64,000 bases of DNA from Lineus longissimus (GCF_910592395.1 NC_088323.1:6324001-6388000); one strand, 5' to 3'. Shown: positions 36,996 through 50,107, counted from the stretch's first letter. The notes: generated from the letters alone by a model not told the origin. Numbers and translations: made by a program.

Positions 36996-38066
36996 GGCAG
37001 CAGATCGCCTATTTATCAGCAACTCCGCACCAGAGGCGACACTGTTGCTCTTTCCGGTCAAAAGACCTGACCTCTGGTGTCAAGATTTTTGCAGCCAGTA
37101 TTAACCACACAACTAAACGAGACCCCCTCACATATTTTCTTATGTATGGGGACACATATGTTAACGTATTTCGGTATACTATGTATCCTGAAGTCTGTGA
37201 TATTAAATTCATCCGTTCTTCATAACACAATGTCGGTTCGTCTGTATTGGAGAGGTTTACAGGCAATAAGATTGACGTTTACGGTAATAGTAACGTCGTT
37301 GAGTTTCGCGTTACAATGCGATGTGTTACAGATTCTATATGGCCCTCCCCTCATTCGTATGCCTCTAAACATCCCTAGTTTTCATCGGGGCATTGCCGCC
37401 CGATTCCGGTTCATGCGTGCAGAGCGAACGCGGCTCCGCTCTCTGGAATAGCATTCCGCGAATATGACGTCACTGCAGCTGCTGCCCTCTATTTCCCCAT
37501 CGCTGAATTACAGGCAATGTCGGACAAACAGTGCGGTTTCGTAATGGATTCAGGCTTTCTAACTAGGGCAGTTAGATTCAATCTGGCACATGTCCGAGTG
37601 TTGGAAATACTACATAATTGTTCTGAATATTTCTCTGTCTGACTCTATGGTATCATTCATGCTAAAAACAATGCAGGGTCAAAGATAATTGACTTTGAAA
37701 TAAGCTCAAATGCGTAGAAATAAGTGTCGACGTCCGACTGTCACGTGACTAAAACGTCATGAATATCTTATTCAAATGACCTTGTGAGCTATAAATAGCT
37801 TTGGAAAACCCGTGCACAGCCGATTGGTTGGTAACGATGGCTGTACTCCACGAGGTTAGAAGAATATCAAAGGCAACGTAGTGGTGAATTGCGTTTTATT
37901 CGTCACAGGAGGGGTTTACATTTCATGCGCGCCTTGGAAAATAATCGGTTTTGGACTGTACTGCAACATAGCGCTGACCATGCGAAACACATGATATAAA
38001 TCTTTAAATCTTATACAGTTTATCCCGTCCCATAGATTCTTTGCGAGCTCGGAGGGGAAAATTGGG
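36996..38066. other. Spacer between CAP gene and Gene B
   Basis: I see no supported gene. An ATTAAA at 37202-37207 could serve as the CAP transcript's poly(A) signal. Confidence 0.4.
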
Positions 38067-38072
38067 TTTATT
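38067..38072 (-). terminator. Polyadenylation signal, Gene B
   Basis: AATAAA on the minus strand, 232 bp after the stop codon of Gene B. Confidence 0.5.
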
Positions 38073-38303
38073 TTGTTGGCTCAATTTGGATATTGATAAA
38101 TCCGAAATGACCTTGAAAAGATTCAAAATGGCGGTCCGTCAGAGTCAAAATTGCTGACCTTATTACCGCGTGCACTGATATACGGTTAATCAGGATTTTT
38201 CCAATTTGGTTTGTTTTTGTCCAGCTGGAAACGACATTAATTTTAAGACATGGTAATAATTCAGAATGTCGGATTTTTCGTCTTGCCCAATCATATGGTC
38301 GGC

Positions 38304-41300
38304 CTAATAACCGTTCGAGCGAACTAGTTTCTTGCACGGGTACACAGTGATCAGGTTCTTTTCGAATTTGGGCTTGCTGTCAATGAGGAAGTGACACTTT
38401 GCCCTCTTGGAGTTGCCAATCCATCGGACGCCCTTGCACCAATTCTCGGAGACGCATCTGTGCTTGCATTCGTCGAGCTTATTGGGCTGGCCCATCGGTT
38501 CGGCTTCCCCGCTGATCTTGTACTTGGACGCCTTCATTTCGCAGACGCCTGTATGAGAAGCGATAACGGTTTCAGTCGCTCTAGATAAATTCCAGGGTAT
38601 GAATGTCATTGACTCGGACTCCAGTATTGTTTCAAGGACAGTTACGTTCTCAAAATGCGTGTCAGTCTCTGTCTCGCCATTGGTATACAGAAGGTGCCAG
38701 TCACCAGCATACTTTTTGGTACGGAGCAAATATAGCTATACCTCTCATTGGGATCGCACGCGTTTGTGAAAAAATAATAGAGGGCTCTGATTTGTTTTTA
38801 TAACATCATGAAACCGCATTTGTCTTCATCCAAAAAAAATACTTACCGGTTGTGTCGCAGTTCTTTGTGAACGTCAACTCCTTTGGTTTTGCAAGTGTGG
38901 TTTTTCCGTGGTAGAGTTGGCAGTTGCTGGCGTTCAACTGGGGTTTGTACCACATTGCCGTGCAGTCGAGGTCAGTCATACAGCCTGAAGGAAATTCCAC
39001 ATTTTACAAACCGGTACCTTTAAACCACACCATCTCACAGGATCAAGATGGGACAAAAGAAAAAGCAAATTAATCGATGATTACGAGTGTTGAATATCAG
39101 AGAGTTCCTGCTGCTAGACAGTTTCACATTTTAAAAGATCTCATTATTTTCAAAAACACTTACGCGCCTCACACTTGTCCCTCGTGTTCACGGTAACGGT
39201 GGCGCCAGCTGCTCCACTAATGGTGTAGTATTGGTCCACCCTGGTTGGTTTTCGGCCAACTCCTGGACATACATTAGATTCTAGGAAGAAAAAGGTTGCA
39301 TGTGTCGCTCAGTCCGAAGTAAATTTTATTACGTTTCATCAACAAAATTCCAATTCTAGAGAGAAAGTCTGGTGTGATTAAAGGGGCAGGTAGAGCGTGA
39401 GATCTGTTGGTTTTTCAATCATACTCAAACGGTTTTCGGCAGAACCGTATCTTCTCCAAACAGACTCTTCAAAATGCGATTTCTCCAAACAGGATCAGTG
39501 AAATCTAAAAACAGAGCCCCAGATGAAACTATCCTGTAGTCCCCACTGGAATTTGCAAAGCCAAACCAAAATTATCTCGCAAAACAGTGGCAGAAATCTT
39601 TTAATAAAGATCAGTATCGTGTGACTGAACATGTAGCGGGGCATGGTGGCGATCCGAGACACTGTATTTCTACCACCTATATCCCACGCACAAGTTATCC
39701 CTTTAAGAAGTACGAAAGATACTCTTGAAGCCTAAAATTTCTGGCTACCTTGTGGTTGGAAACAGTCAATGTAGTAAATAACAGTTCTAACAAAGACAGA
39801 AAACATACATGTACATGTACAGCCATTAGAGACAGTGATCTATACAAGTTAAGCACATAACTCTCAAAACTATCTCTGTCCCGTACGACACACTACATTT
39901 GATGACAGTCATTTTTTAGGAATAGGCACTTATAGTTCTCAAATGTTCAAAAAGTAAGGTTTGGAGTTCATTCAAAACGTGTTTGAACGCTCGTTATTCA
40001 ATGAATGTCAGCGAGGTCAGCAAAATGCTGGGCGACACTCTCGTCTTTACTTCGAAGCAGCGTATCCGGAATGAGCCAGGGGTTGTAACATTGCAGGGCA
40101 GTATCTTAGTACTTCTGCTCGCAAATGTAACATTACTGTTGCATATGCTACTGGAAAACAGAATTGGTTGAGGCATTTGGTGTGGACCCATTGCGAAAAC
40201 TCGTAGCACAGCACTTTCTTGACCTGAGTTGCGGGTCGTACTTACCTCCATCCTCCGGCTCAGAAGTGATATTGGCAGGCTTGCAAACCTTCTCGTACAG
40301 GAAACTGTAGGTCGAACGCCGATTCAGAACCGACATCGGTCCCTTACCAATGAAAGCTGCAAGCAAACTATTGACAAAGATGACGCAGACAACGTCCTTC
40401 GGGCCGATTTTCGTGGCAAGCAACGGCCGGAGGTGGGATGGAATCTTTTCGTACAGGATTACGCCGACCGCTGCGCATGTATCAGATATTTCACACTCGG
40501 TTTGACATTGCTCCGCCGAGCGGACCATCCTGTAAGTCAGGGGGATAAAAAGACGGTTCTTCATGGTCTCCAAGGCTTTCACTTCGCATTCATCCGCGTC
40601 TTCTATCGCCTCAGTGACCTCTTCGATTTCTTCTGGAAATGTGAACACAAAAAAACAAGGTCAATATGGGTAAGATTTATTGGTACATGTAGGTCTAATT
40701 GCAACAATTTCGATGACATTTCAAGAACTCTGAGTCTGGCATGATTGTATTCTACCAACTGGTTTCCTTCAAACCCACTATTCATAAGAATGCACTTTTC
40801 GTGAAGGACGGAACATCAGCCAACGTACCTTCCTCCTCCTCTTCTTCATCAATCTTCATGACTGTTGCCGCCCCTCCGCCATGTTTATTCTCCAAGGCCT
40901 GGTACTGTGACGGATCAGCGATATTGGTCGCCACCGCAGGCTGGTCACTCTCATCCTCAGTCTCCTCATCTTTCGACTCTTCTGGAAGTTCCTCGTTATT
41001 CCCTTCGTTTTCGTGTTCTTCTGTTGTTGTTTCCTCTGGTGATTCTTCTTCGGGCTCTTCCGAAGTGGTCGTGGTCTCCTCTTGCTCGTCCTCTTCGGTC
41101 TCCTCCGTCGCTGGCGCAGCCTTCTGGCCTGGAACTAGAAAATGTCAAGAAAAAAATTAGCAAAAAACCTCTAGGTTACTCTTCTGATAAAATCTTCTTC
41201 ATATACTCAAGTCGTGGTCACGTGTCAAAATGGCTAGGTGCGCGCACGCGATCCCAGGAATCGGCAGATGACTGTCAGGTGTCAGTGTCGTTGATCCATC

Positions 41301-44300
41301 GCCATTGGTTGAACCCTGTCCTCTTTTTCTGTTTCCCACTCTTGCCTCGATCGCCTGATTCGATTGGTCCCTATAGTCTTCGCATTACAAGTCTCTGGTC
41401 GAAATCTGCCATGCATTCTGGGCAATCCCCATCTCATCTTTGGAGTTCTTTCCGTGTCACCATCAGCATTTCCTGCGATGTCATTGCAACTTCTTCCTTT
41501 AGACGAATCAAACGAGCTCTCACGGCGGACACTCGGGCAGGGATGGTGTTTCCGAGCGAAGGGCGACGAGTGCCTGTAGATTAAGAGACAATACCACCAT
41601 GAGTAACGATTTAGAGAAAACGAGCAGGGGTGGCGTAGCGAAGGTTTTCGGGTGCATAATTTTTATTAAGATTATTTTAGAGTAGGTGGGTTCATCAAAT
41701 GCCTTGATTTTTGGCACCACCGGTGCCGGTGATATTCCTCGCTTCGCTTCTTCAGCCAGCCGTATATAATTTATCTATCTTCGGTGCATTCGCTAGCGAA
41801 GATCCCTAATGTTCCGACGTTAGTTTCGTGTGCAACATGAGCTATCATATTTACCACGGACATGGGTAACAAAATAATGGTGGTCTTGTCTCTTAAACAC
41901 ATCTGAGGTTGGAATAATCGTCTGTAGGCCGTGGGCCAAATTCAGAAAGGTGCTCGCTTTTTAAAAAATTCATGACAACATTTCGGGGCCAAAGCTTCAA
42001 CTGCTCTTAACTGATCACCTCATTCATCGTGATTACATTTTTGCTTTGCCCCCGAAATATTGTCACAAATGACCTCCATTTGCCACTTTCCTCCAATAGA
42101 AATATTGCGGGACATGTCAGATGACAGATATTGTCCAATCGAAACCCTCGTATTCAACCATGGCCGTGCTGTCTGCGCCGAACAGGCATGGTAGGTCGCC
42201 TCTGATTGGTCAATACCTGACAAGAAGTCTGGAATTCCTGCTCAAAGAAAGTTGTGAGTGCAGATCGGCGATGTAAACACCTCGTCTAAACATAATGAAA
42301 AATGGCAAAATGCGTCGTCTGATAATTTTATTCTGACTGTATTACATGTATTTATGATACTTATACTTTAGTGTATAGTTTCGTGACTCTTTCCTAATTA
42401 TATGTCCTTGGATTTAATGTTCTGCCTTTGAAATATCGTTTGGTCGGCTACCAAGTTCTTGCTTATTTGTTGTCTGATGTCAAAAGGTGATCTTCAACGG
42501 TGTGAGATACATTTCGCCGAGTTTTGATGTTCACGTTAGACTATTATAATACTAAATTCAATTTTAGTAACATTTTTAGCTGATTGCTTTGAAGATTCTT
42601 TCTGTAGGTTTTGAGTCATTTCTGAACCTGTCACAGTGTGGAACCGTTCCGGATGAAGTTTTCATTTTTTTTCACCTGATTCCCAAAATAATAACATTTA
42701 ATTTCAATGTATCTGTTTGAAACAAATAACCCAAGATGGCGGCGTTTTTTCTTGGAATGCAACAGTTTATTTTGGATGACGCTCTACCGAGCTACCTCGT
42801 GCTCTGCTCCCCCCTCTGTGTCGGTGACCACGCTTTCCGGATTTGGCTCCTTTTCGTTTTTCTAGAAAAAGAAAAACAAAAGAAGTCAAAACCGGAAGGC
42901 GATGCAGATTTTAAGCTTCGTTGCTACTTCTTTTCTAAGTCTTTAGTATTTGTCAACTCTGCGTGAAAGACGACTTGCAGATGTAGGAACCAAACATGAA
43001 ATAAAATAAGATGACGGTGAGAGAGGAAACGAGATTCAATCCAACAACAACCACGACAACAATGTGATTGGTGAAAAAACTATGAACAGTGCCCGAATGT
43101 TGGAAAGCATGTTTGCAGAACAAAACATCATCACATGTTGACGTGTGATTTCGTGTACATTAATGTATTTTGAATAACATGTGAAGACGATATTTTGAAC
43201 ATGCTTTCTGACAACAGGGCCTAGGGAGCAGGAGGGCCTCCTCACCGGCCTCCTATATTCTTGGAAGTGGGCGCTCGGAGTTTAGATCCTATTTATCAAA
43301 ATTCGATACAAAATCACGCCAACATGGTCATCAGCAAGATAAGACTTTCAAACGGATGGCTCGTACGGTATTTGCAACTGAGGTATAGAGAGGTTGTGAA
43401 AGGGTTTTCATTGAAATCAAATATGTGGTCACAACTGTGTAACAGGTCAACTCTAAAATCGTGTAAATAATGACTTCGACCCGTAACCATAAACGTGTGA
43501 TACTCCCGAATCATACGGAACCTCTCTTATAACTAAAGTATACTTACTGACACATTTCTCTGTCATTGGTTTCCACTTTTTGTTAACACATCCGATTTCG
43601 ACTAATTTCTTTCCATTGGTGAACGTGTATCCGTCACTGCACGTGTATTGGGCAATCTGGCTGTTAAAGTTTACCGTGGAATGGGGGTAAAGCTCAGGAG
43701 AAGAGCAAGTCTTGGCTGGAAAAGGATGTCAACATGATTACGAAGAGATTTACTGAGAAAAACAACAATCAATAAGACTTTGAAGGGGTACTTTGGCAGA
43801 GTTTTCCAGTTACGCATACGCATACTCGAGTCGTCTTCTTCTTCTTCTCTCTTCCTAATCAATGAAGTTCTGACATTTCTCTTCGCGTAACTGAACCTAG
43901 CGATCAATTATGCCTCCTTATAATAAAAAATATATAAACAAAAAGAAAAATTATAAAATTAAAAAAAACTTACACAGACATGGTGGCTTTTGGACATCAA
44001 CATTCCACTTTCCGCTGATCTCGCACTTAAGTTGCATTTTCACATTCAGAAGACCACTACTGACTTCGAACCCCTTGCTGGTGCACATAGCCTTAGGGAG
44101 ATCGACATATTGACCTGGCTTAAAGACCGTAGGGAACGCTTGCCTACTGAACCAAACTTTCCATGGGACACGACATGAGTTTTTGGCTGAAATGTAAAGA
44201 TTATGATTTGTAAAAAAGCAATGGTTTGACCTATTAAATGACAAATTACCCATAACACCCTCAAGAAATCACGTTTCGGTTAAACTCTCCCGCGATCACA

Positions 44301-46124
44301 AACCGTTCGATTCACCAATTTGCCAGCGCTCCCACTAGGAAGAGTACAATTCCTCTAAATAAATGAAATAAATATGCTGCTGGGGCCGAGTGTAATGCCT
44401 AGTCCACTGGCTATTAAGTTTTTACAAGACTTCAATTTTTTTGCTGCTCAATATTTTTCTTTAATATTTCGACATATCATCATCTGATCTGCTTTAAAAT
44501 GCGGGACAAATGAAACTAGTTAGACTAATTCGGAACACCTTGTATACATGTAGTAGAAGGTGTCATTTTGACCAAAAAGGTAGCTACGCCACTGTCTGGG
44601 GTAACCAGTAGCATGAGAGATAAGGATATTGATATGCCATATTGAAAAGAAGATACATACGTGCCAAATAGTACTCAGAAAACTTTACTTACGATCACAG
44701 AAAGACTTGAATTTCGACACGTCTGGCTCAAGCTCGCCTTTATCGTTACACTTCAGGGTGCCTGGTGCGCCAGGTGCGGCCTTGTAACCCTTGGGACAGT
44801 TGATGATGACGGTCTTGCCGACAGGGATGTCGTTACTGAACGCTTGGTGCTTGCAGGCCTTGGCAACCGTCTTGGCGAGGGTGTTGCCTATGTAGATTAC
44901 ATTCAGCAGGCGACGGGTGAACAGTGGTCAAGAGGAATGGAGAAAATCACACGACAGAAATAATGATAATCTGCGGGGCGCTCTCGGTTCAGTACCTTCC
45001 CTTATATAGCAAGATTTGGTGAGAGTTGCGGTGGCAATGACCAATCAAAAGCCGCGAATACATACTACTTCACTAAGAAAGGCTTAATATTCAACCAATC
45101 ACAAAGAAGTATATGCTAGTAGATTGTTTGTTGAACTAGAGTCATATATGCTAGTAGCTGTTTGTTGAACTAGAGTCATTTTCGCCGGAGTCAATTTCAA
45201 GCAGTCTAGCAATTAACTGGTTGACCATTGACTTATCAAAATTAACATTAAAGGATGCAGTGTGTCGTACAGGACAAATCGGACGTCCTCATCTAGAGTT
45301 AGTAAACATTTAGCTAGGCTAACTGATACAAAGAACGATGGTCAACACCGACAGGTACTCAACAAGCTACATTTCAGAACATGATTTATTTAAATCGAGT
45401 GGCATAAAGCTTGCCAATCCAGCGACTTAAACTGTCATACGCAAGTGCAAGAGATTCTCCATCTGAATCCCAATTCATCATTCAAGTGCCGACCTCCGTC
45501 AGCGCAAACGATCGAGTAGAGTGAGTTTCTGAAGCACTCTTAAAAATAACGGTTTTGAGCTTTTGAACCCCTAAATGGGTTTTTGGCCAAAACAAATGCA
45601 TATAAGCACCCTGTAGACGTTTTTCAGCAGTGTCTAAAACCGTTAGGGCTTTTTCAATATACCGACAAACCTCAACACAGGGACCATATCTGTGTTGGCC
45701 GAAAAACCTTTCAAAGTTTTCAGAAGCTGAAAAACGAGTGGGTTCTCATCATCGGTCAGTTTTTGTTGTAAGTCAGCTCACGAAAGGAGCTCAAGGGAAA
45801 TAAAACGGAGGCGATCATAAAATTGTTTGTATTAAAGCTGAGGCGACAATACTTTTATAAAAATGAAAATGTTCAGTCGGTAGGATCGTTCTGTCCCGCG
45901 TGTGGCGTCCTTTTGATGTAATGATTAAAATCGGAACCCAAATGGATCTGTCATATTGAAGATATTTGGAAACTTGCATGGTTGAGGTCGAATTTCTTGC
46001 AAAATTTCTCATCTGCCAAACCCTGCCAATTTTTGTAACAAATTTAATCAGAAAACTTCTTCAAAATATGCAAAGACTTACCGCAGATGGCTACGAAAAG
46101 TACAAAGAAAAACCACAACTTCAT
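38304..46124 (-). CDS. Secreted mosaic: three sushi, acidic linker, three PAN domains (Gene B)
   Basis: Nine exons, in coding order: 46124-46082, 44887-44693, 44186-43974, 43715-43548, 41134-40829, 40632-40246, 39280-39164, 38984-38847 and 38548-38304. All introns are GT-AG and phase 1; the frame closes at 603 residues. Exon 1 is a clean signal peptide (MKLWFFFVLFVAICG). Residues ~16-206 are three sushi/CCP-like modules, one per exon, of which the third is most typical (YTCSDGYTF). Residues ~207-308 are a Glu/Thr-rich, low-complexity linker. Three six-cysteine PAN/apple-type modules follow, with the pairs CQTEC, CEARC and CKHRC. The protein should be extracellular and adhesive; I know no named family with this order. 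Intermediate exons in the 41.2-43.5 kb gap cannot be excluded. Confidence 0.85.
42108..42231. mobile_element. MITE in Gene B intron (ATTGGTCAATACCTG family)
   Basis: The right end CTGATTGGTCAATACCTGAC matches 52705-52733, and the core GGCCGTGCTGT is shared. The left end is a diverged inverse. Confidence 0.55.
42766..42861 (-). CDS. Candidate alternative last exon of Gene B
   Basis: A very strong acceptor (a long T/C tract ending TTTTTCTAG) opens at 42861. Read in phase 1, as all Gene B introns are, it gives a ~30-residue Lys/Arg/Gly-rich tail ending at a TAA within AATAAA (42766-42771). Read in phase 0 it gives an acidic 25-residue tail ending in TAG, 13 nt before the same AATAAA. Splicing from the third sushi exon would make a short sushi-only isoform. 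No homology supports it. Confidence 0.35.
45549..45735. mobile_element. Foldback element, copy 2 (Gene B intron 1)
   Basis: GGTTTTGAGCTTTTGAA and the inverse of TTTTCAGAAGCTGAAAAAC bound it. The ends and GGTTTT/GGCCGAAAA body motifs resemble 15528-15664. Confidence 0.5.
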
Positions 46125-46768
46125 CTTGTCTGTTTGTCTACCGATGCCAAGGGAACAATGATCGAAAATGTTACATCGTCTATTTGATATCGCGGCCAAT
46201 ATCCGGGTCTCGTGCTGTCAACCAGTCAGAAAAGGGTTCGTGGCGGCCATGTTACCGTGAGAACGCATTGCTTTGCAAACATTCTAATGGATGGCGTCGA
46301 ATTACAAATTCTAAACAAACTTTCGAATTCTAATGTTTCTATTTCTGAGTTTGTTTAAGACGCTCGAAATACTTTTTAAGTGGTCGGAAATACGAAATTT
46401 ATTCAATAATTTACGTTTTTTTTCTTGGGTTTTGTTCATCCCTGGCTCGACCAGACCGATCAACTTGTAACAAAAGGCGCATAAAGGGAATGGTTCCGAT
46501 GGTACGTCATTCGGTTATTTTTTTCTGTCACGTGCCATTTGACTGTGGTTAAAGGTGTGAATAGAGGAAGGAATAAAAACGTAGTAGCATATATTAATCA
46601 TCAAGGAATATATTATAATGTTCATTTTTCTTTACTTGCAGATATCCCCGTCTCCATCTTGCAAGTACCCAGTTCCCCTGCTATCATGACATTATTTAGG
46701 GTCAATTGTATATTCGACAACTCCGTGTCAATTCACTACACAACTGTAACCCCCGAAGCACAGTCCAT

Positions 46769-49700
46769 CTAAACCACAACTGTAGCCCCCGTAGCTTTGT
46801 GCTTTTCCATTTGGTACAACTTGCGGCAGCTATGTGTACAGATGGTACTATTCCACAGTCGTATTTCATCGAGATGGATCCCTTTATCTTTGACGCATGG
46901 ATGCCGAGTTGACGGAACTGCACCAAACGTGGTTGCACCTTTCAAAAGGGTTTTTGGCTCGCCATCTGGTCTCCGCTGCCGATTTGTGACCTTGACCCCA
47001 TTCAGATTGACCTTGACCTCCAAGCGCTCATCCACAACGATGACAACATGGAGCCAACCGCCTTCGTTCAGCATCGCCTTTCCTCCATAAAAACGCCCCC
47101 TGGCGGTAAAACCTTTGACTCTGACTGACCTCTGCCCACTGGACTGGAACACGAAGCGGACCGAACCCTTTGAGATGCCAAGACTCCATGGCGTCCTGCG
47201 AGGAGGAAGGACCATTAAAGAGATGGTAAAACCATACACACAGCGACCTCTATTGGACAAGCAGTCGTCTGATGTTCCGTTTTCATCGCGACAAGTGGTG
47301 TTTCCCCCACAGTAGGTGACATTGCCTCCACACGTGGCGATATTTATACTTCGGTGGTCCCTTCCAAGTCCTGGTGCGAGGCTGACGTTTCCTGCAACAG
47401 CACCGTTCAGAGGTCCAATTACCTGGTTGTGCTCAATTCTTGACATGGGTAAGCAATACTTGCTCCCTAAACAAAAGCAATTAATATATGTATTTAAGTT
47501 GATAGAAGAAATATATTAGTTTTATCAGGTTTATAAATCTCCGGACCTCCAACTATACATGATGGAAATCTGAACTTAAGCCCATTTCCACCACCCTCAA
47601 GCACAAGAGGACATATTCTAGAGGAAAAAAATGAGACCAAAATTCCTTGATTGAGTCGATAAGTTCTAGCTCGATTCGCGGTCCAGTCGTTTCAGCTCCA
47701 GAGAAATTTTGTCAAGAAGAAGCCTGAAGTAATCAAAAACTTTCCCATTAGTTTTACGATGTTGTCCAGGCACAGGTGCTTTGGGTCTGCGTGTGTGTAT
47801 CATTAGGCAATAATAGGCCATTATAAACTACCATTTTGCAAAATGATGTCTAAATCTGATAATTTATACCCTACGAAAGCAAAATTGCAAACTCACCAGG
47901 ACTCCACTTCCCATTCATCGTACCGTTGTTTGACTTCTGTAGTTCTTCCTCTTCTCGCCGGTTTCTCTGTTCCGCTTCATTCTCGGATGTCCCACTTTCG
48001 TAATCTGCATTTGGCTTCACGTGGCTCTTCTCTGGTTCTTGTCCAGTGGCTTGGCGCGCTGGTTCTTCATTCGATACAGCCGCTGCTTTCTCTTCTGTGG
48101 TCTGCATCGTCTCGTTTTCAGATTGGCCTGGCCCCTTCATCACGGGCCCCCGCGGCACCCTCCTGGGAACCCCACGCTTTTCAGATTTATACAGGGCCTC
48201 AACCACCGCGATACTCAAACTGGACTTCCAGAACCGGATCTCGTCAACGAGCATGTTCCAGCCTTCATGGCATCCGATATTAAGGTTATCCTCATCTCTC
48301 AGCGAAGCCATGATATTGATCGGACCCCTCAAGACCCCAGGGTCTCGAGCAATTGGATGGTTGACTTCGACGGGGAATGTTTTTTGGGCGTCAACCATTG
48401 CCTTTGCGAACATACCCGTTCTTCTTGCCGATACCGAAAGAAATATATGAACCCAGCCAGCTCTGGACCGCAAATGGCCATATCCCTTGTAAACCATTTT
48501 TTTATTTACTAAAGCACGAATATAGACATTTTGTGACTGTTTTCGGCGATATAACACAAACAGCAACTTTCCTTTTTTAACGAAGAAATGCCACGTATTC
48601 CGTGGGCGGATCCAAATAGATAAGCTGAAACCTGACGAACAGCGCCCCCATCCGATGCAACCATGTTCCTCATCTGTTCTCAGTTGTGATGTACATACCG
48701 GCAAACGTAGACTGAGTCCCTTCCTGCCGGGGGCGAGTCCAACCTTACCCCTGAAGGTCGCGTTTAAACTTTGACCAATGACCTTGTGACCTTGAATCGC
48801 TTCAACGGAAAGATATCTCTGGCTTTCTGGAAAAAAACGGAAAGTTTTTTCCACCCCAATAATATACTGGGCGTCATCAGATCTTGCCTGTTTCATCATT
48901 ACTTGCTATGTGATTCAGGATTTACCCCGCACGGGAGTAAATCATCCTGAGGAAATCAGGGGTTAATGTTCGCTTCTCCAGCCCTGCACGTTTGTGTGCA
49001 TTGCCGAAGAAGAAAACGTCAATCCCTGATTTCCACAGGATAGTAAAACCTTAGTAGGCAAGGAGCAAATAGTTTTGTTCACCCAAAGAATTGAAACAAA
49101 CGAATAAAGCCCTCACGGGAAAATATTTTGTGAATATGTGCACGGGAATATAATCACCAAGCAGTAAAACAGTACTTGCCCATTTTCTGACACATCCATG
49201 TACCGTGAACAACTCCCAAGTCCCTTTCGAACTTGTTGGTGAAGATGGTGCAGGTCTTCGTCCTCAGATTGTATGTGTACTCGACGCAAGCAGCGCCTCG
49301 AATGCCTGGTTTGGAAAAGGCGCAGAGTTTCCAACAGGCTGTCGCGTGTTTAGCTCTTCTCGTGAAAGTCTTCTGCGCCAGCTTGCCAGTGGTATACACC
49401 CGCTTCAGAGTGTGGCCTGGCCCTTTTGAGATGCATGCGCTCGGCGTCAGCACATTGACTAAATTCAAAATTGAAATATTTCTTTCAAAGGAATTGATAA
49501 GAGTAAAGTGGTGCAGGGCTCCTATACATTGTAGAAACCAGTTTGTAGTACGCCTTGGTGCACACAACGGCTATAACTGTACCACGGCTCATATTGTGCC
49601 TGCCTTATATACATGTATTGAGAAAACTCTTTCAATAAGTGTATAAATGTAGATTTTTTTATCTGATGGGGTTTTCCTATTTGAAATACATACGGTGTAA

Positions 49701-50057
49701 GGAACACGTAAAGTAAAGCCTTACAATTACAACCCTCAGTACAATTACAGCCCAAATAAAAACAGCAGGCAGTATACACATTAATGGTGACAGCGGCGTA
49801 CCGAGTTTGCAATTGAACCACCTTACCTTACCTTACCTTACCTAGCTATAATGCGGCTTGTTTTTTAACCGGTGTGCAGCGGGGTATTGCTATCTGGCAC
49901 GGACCTTAAGTAGGTCTCGGGGGGGGGGGGGGGGTCAAGCACGCTCTTATTTAATAAAATAAAGTAAGCTTAACAAACCTGCTTTATAGCCATTTCCTCC
50001 AAGAACCGAGGCTGCTACTGCCAGGGCGCAGAGTAACAATGTCAATGAATATGCCAT
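46769..50057 (-). CDS. Secreted PAN/apple plus two LamG-like domains (Gene C)
   Basis: Four exons, in coding order: 50057-49979, 49458-49180, 48826-47897 and 47466-46769. All junctions are phase 1 and the frame closes at 661 residues. Exon 1 encodes a signal peptide (MAYSLTLLLCALAVAASVLG). Residues ~34-117 are a six-cysteine PAN/apple-type domain. Residues ~121-335 are the first LamG-like domain (SGFSLSIWIRP, later VDEIRFW). A ~95-residue hydrophilic Glu-rich linker follows. Residues ~430-650 are the second LamG-like domain, opening KYCLPM and ending DEIRLW. The intron after exon 2 uses a GC donor (GCAAGT); only this choice keeps phase. Domain order matches Gene A, but the linker is longer and exons are fused differently. 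It is an extracellular binding protein of unknown ligand. I see no canonical AATAAA close downstream. Confidence 0.87.
49823..49845. repeat. (CCTTA)n microsatellite
   Basis: About five CCTTA units inside Gene C intron 1. Confidence 0.9.
49918..49934. repeat. Poly-G run
   Basis: About 16 consecutive G in Gene C intron 1, 45 bp from the exon 1 donor. Confidence 0.9.
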
Positions 50058-50107
50058 GCTGAAACTAAGAAATTGAACCTTTTACGCATGTAATTGGTTT
50101 CAACCGT

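Noticed and set aside
41264-41581. Minus-strand open stretch of ~95 codons after an acceptor-like TCTACAG
   Set aside because: No domain resemblance and no matching donor; adding it is not needed because the flanking exons join in phase.
40741-41584. Ser-rich 139-codon and 239-codon plus-strand frames
   Set aside because: They are the antisense of Gene B's Glu/Thr-rich linker exon; the minus-strand reading has matched splice sites and phase.
47843-48512. Plus-strand frames of 134-163 codons
   Set aside because: They are antisense to Gene C exon 3.
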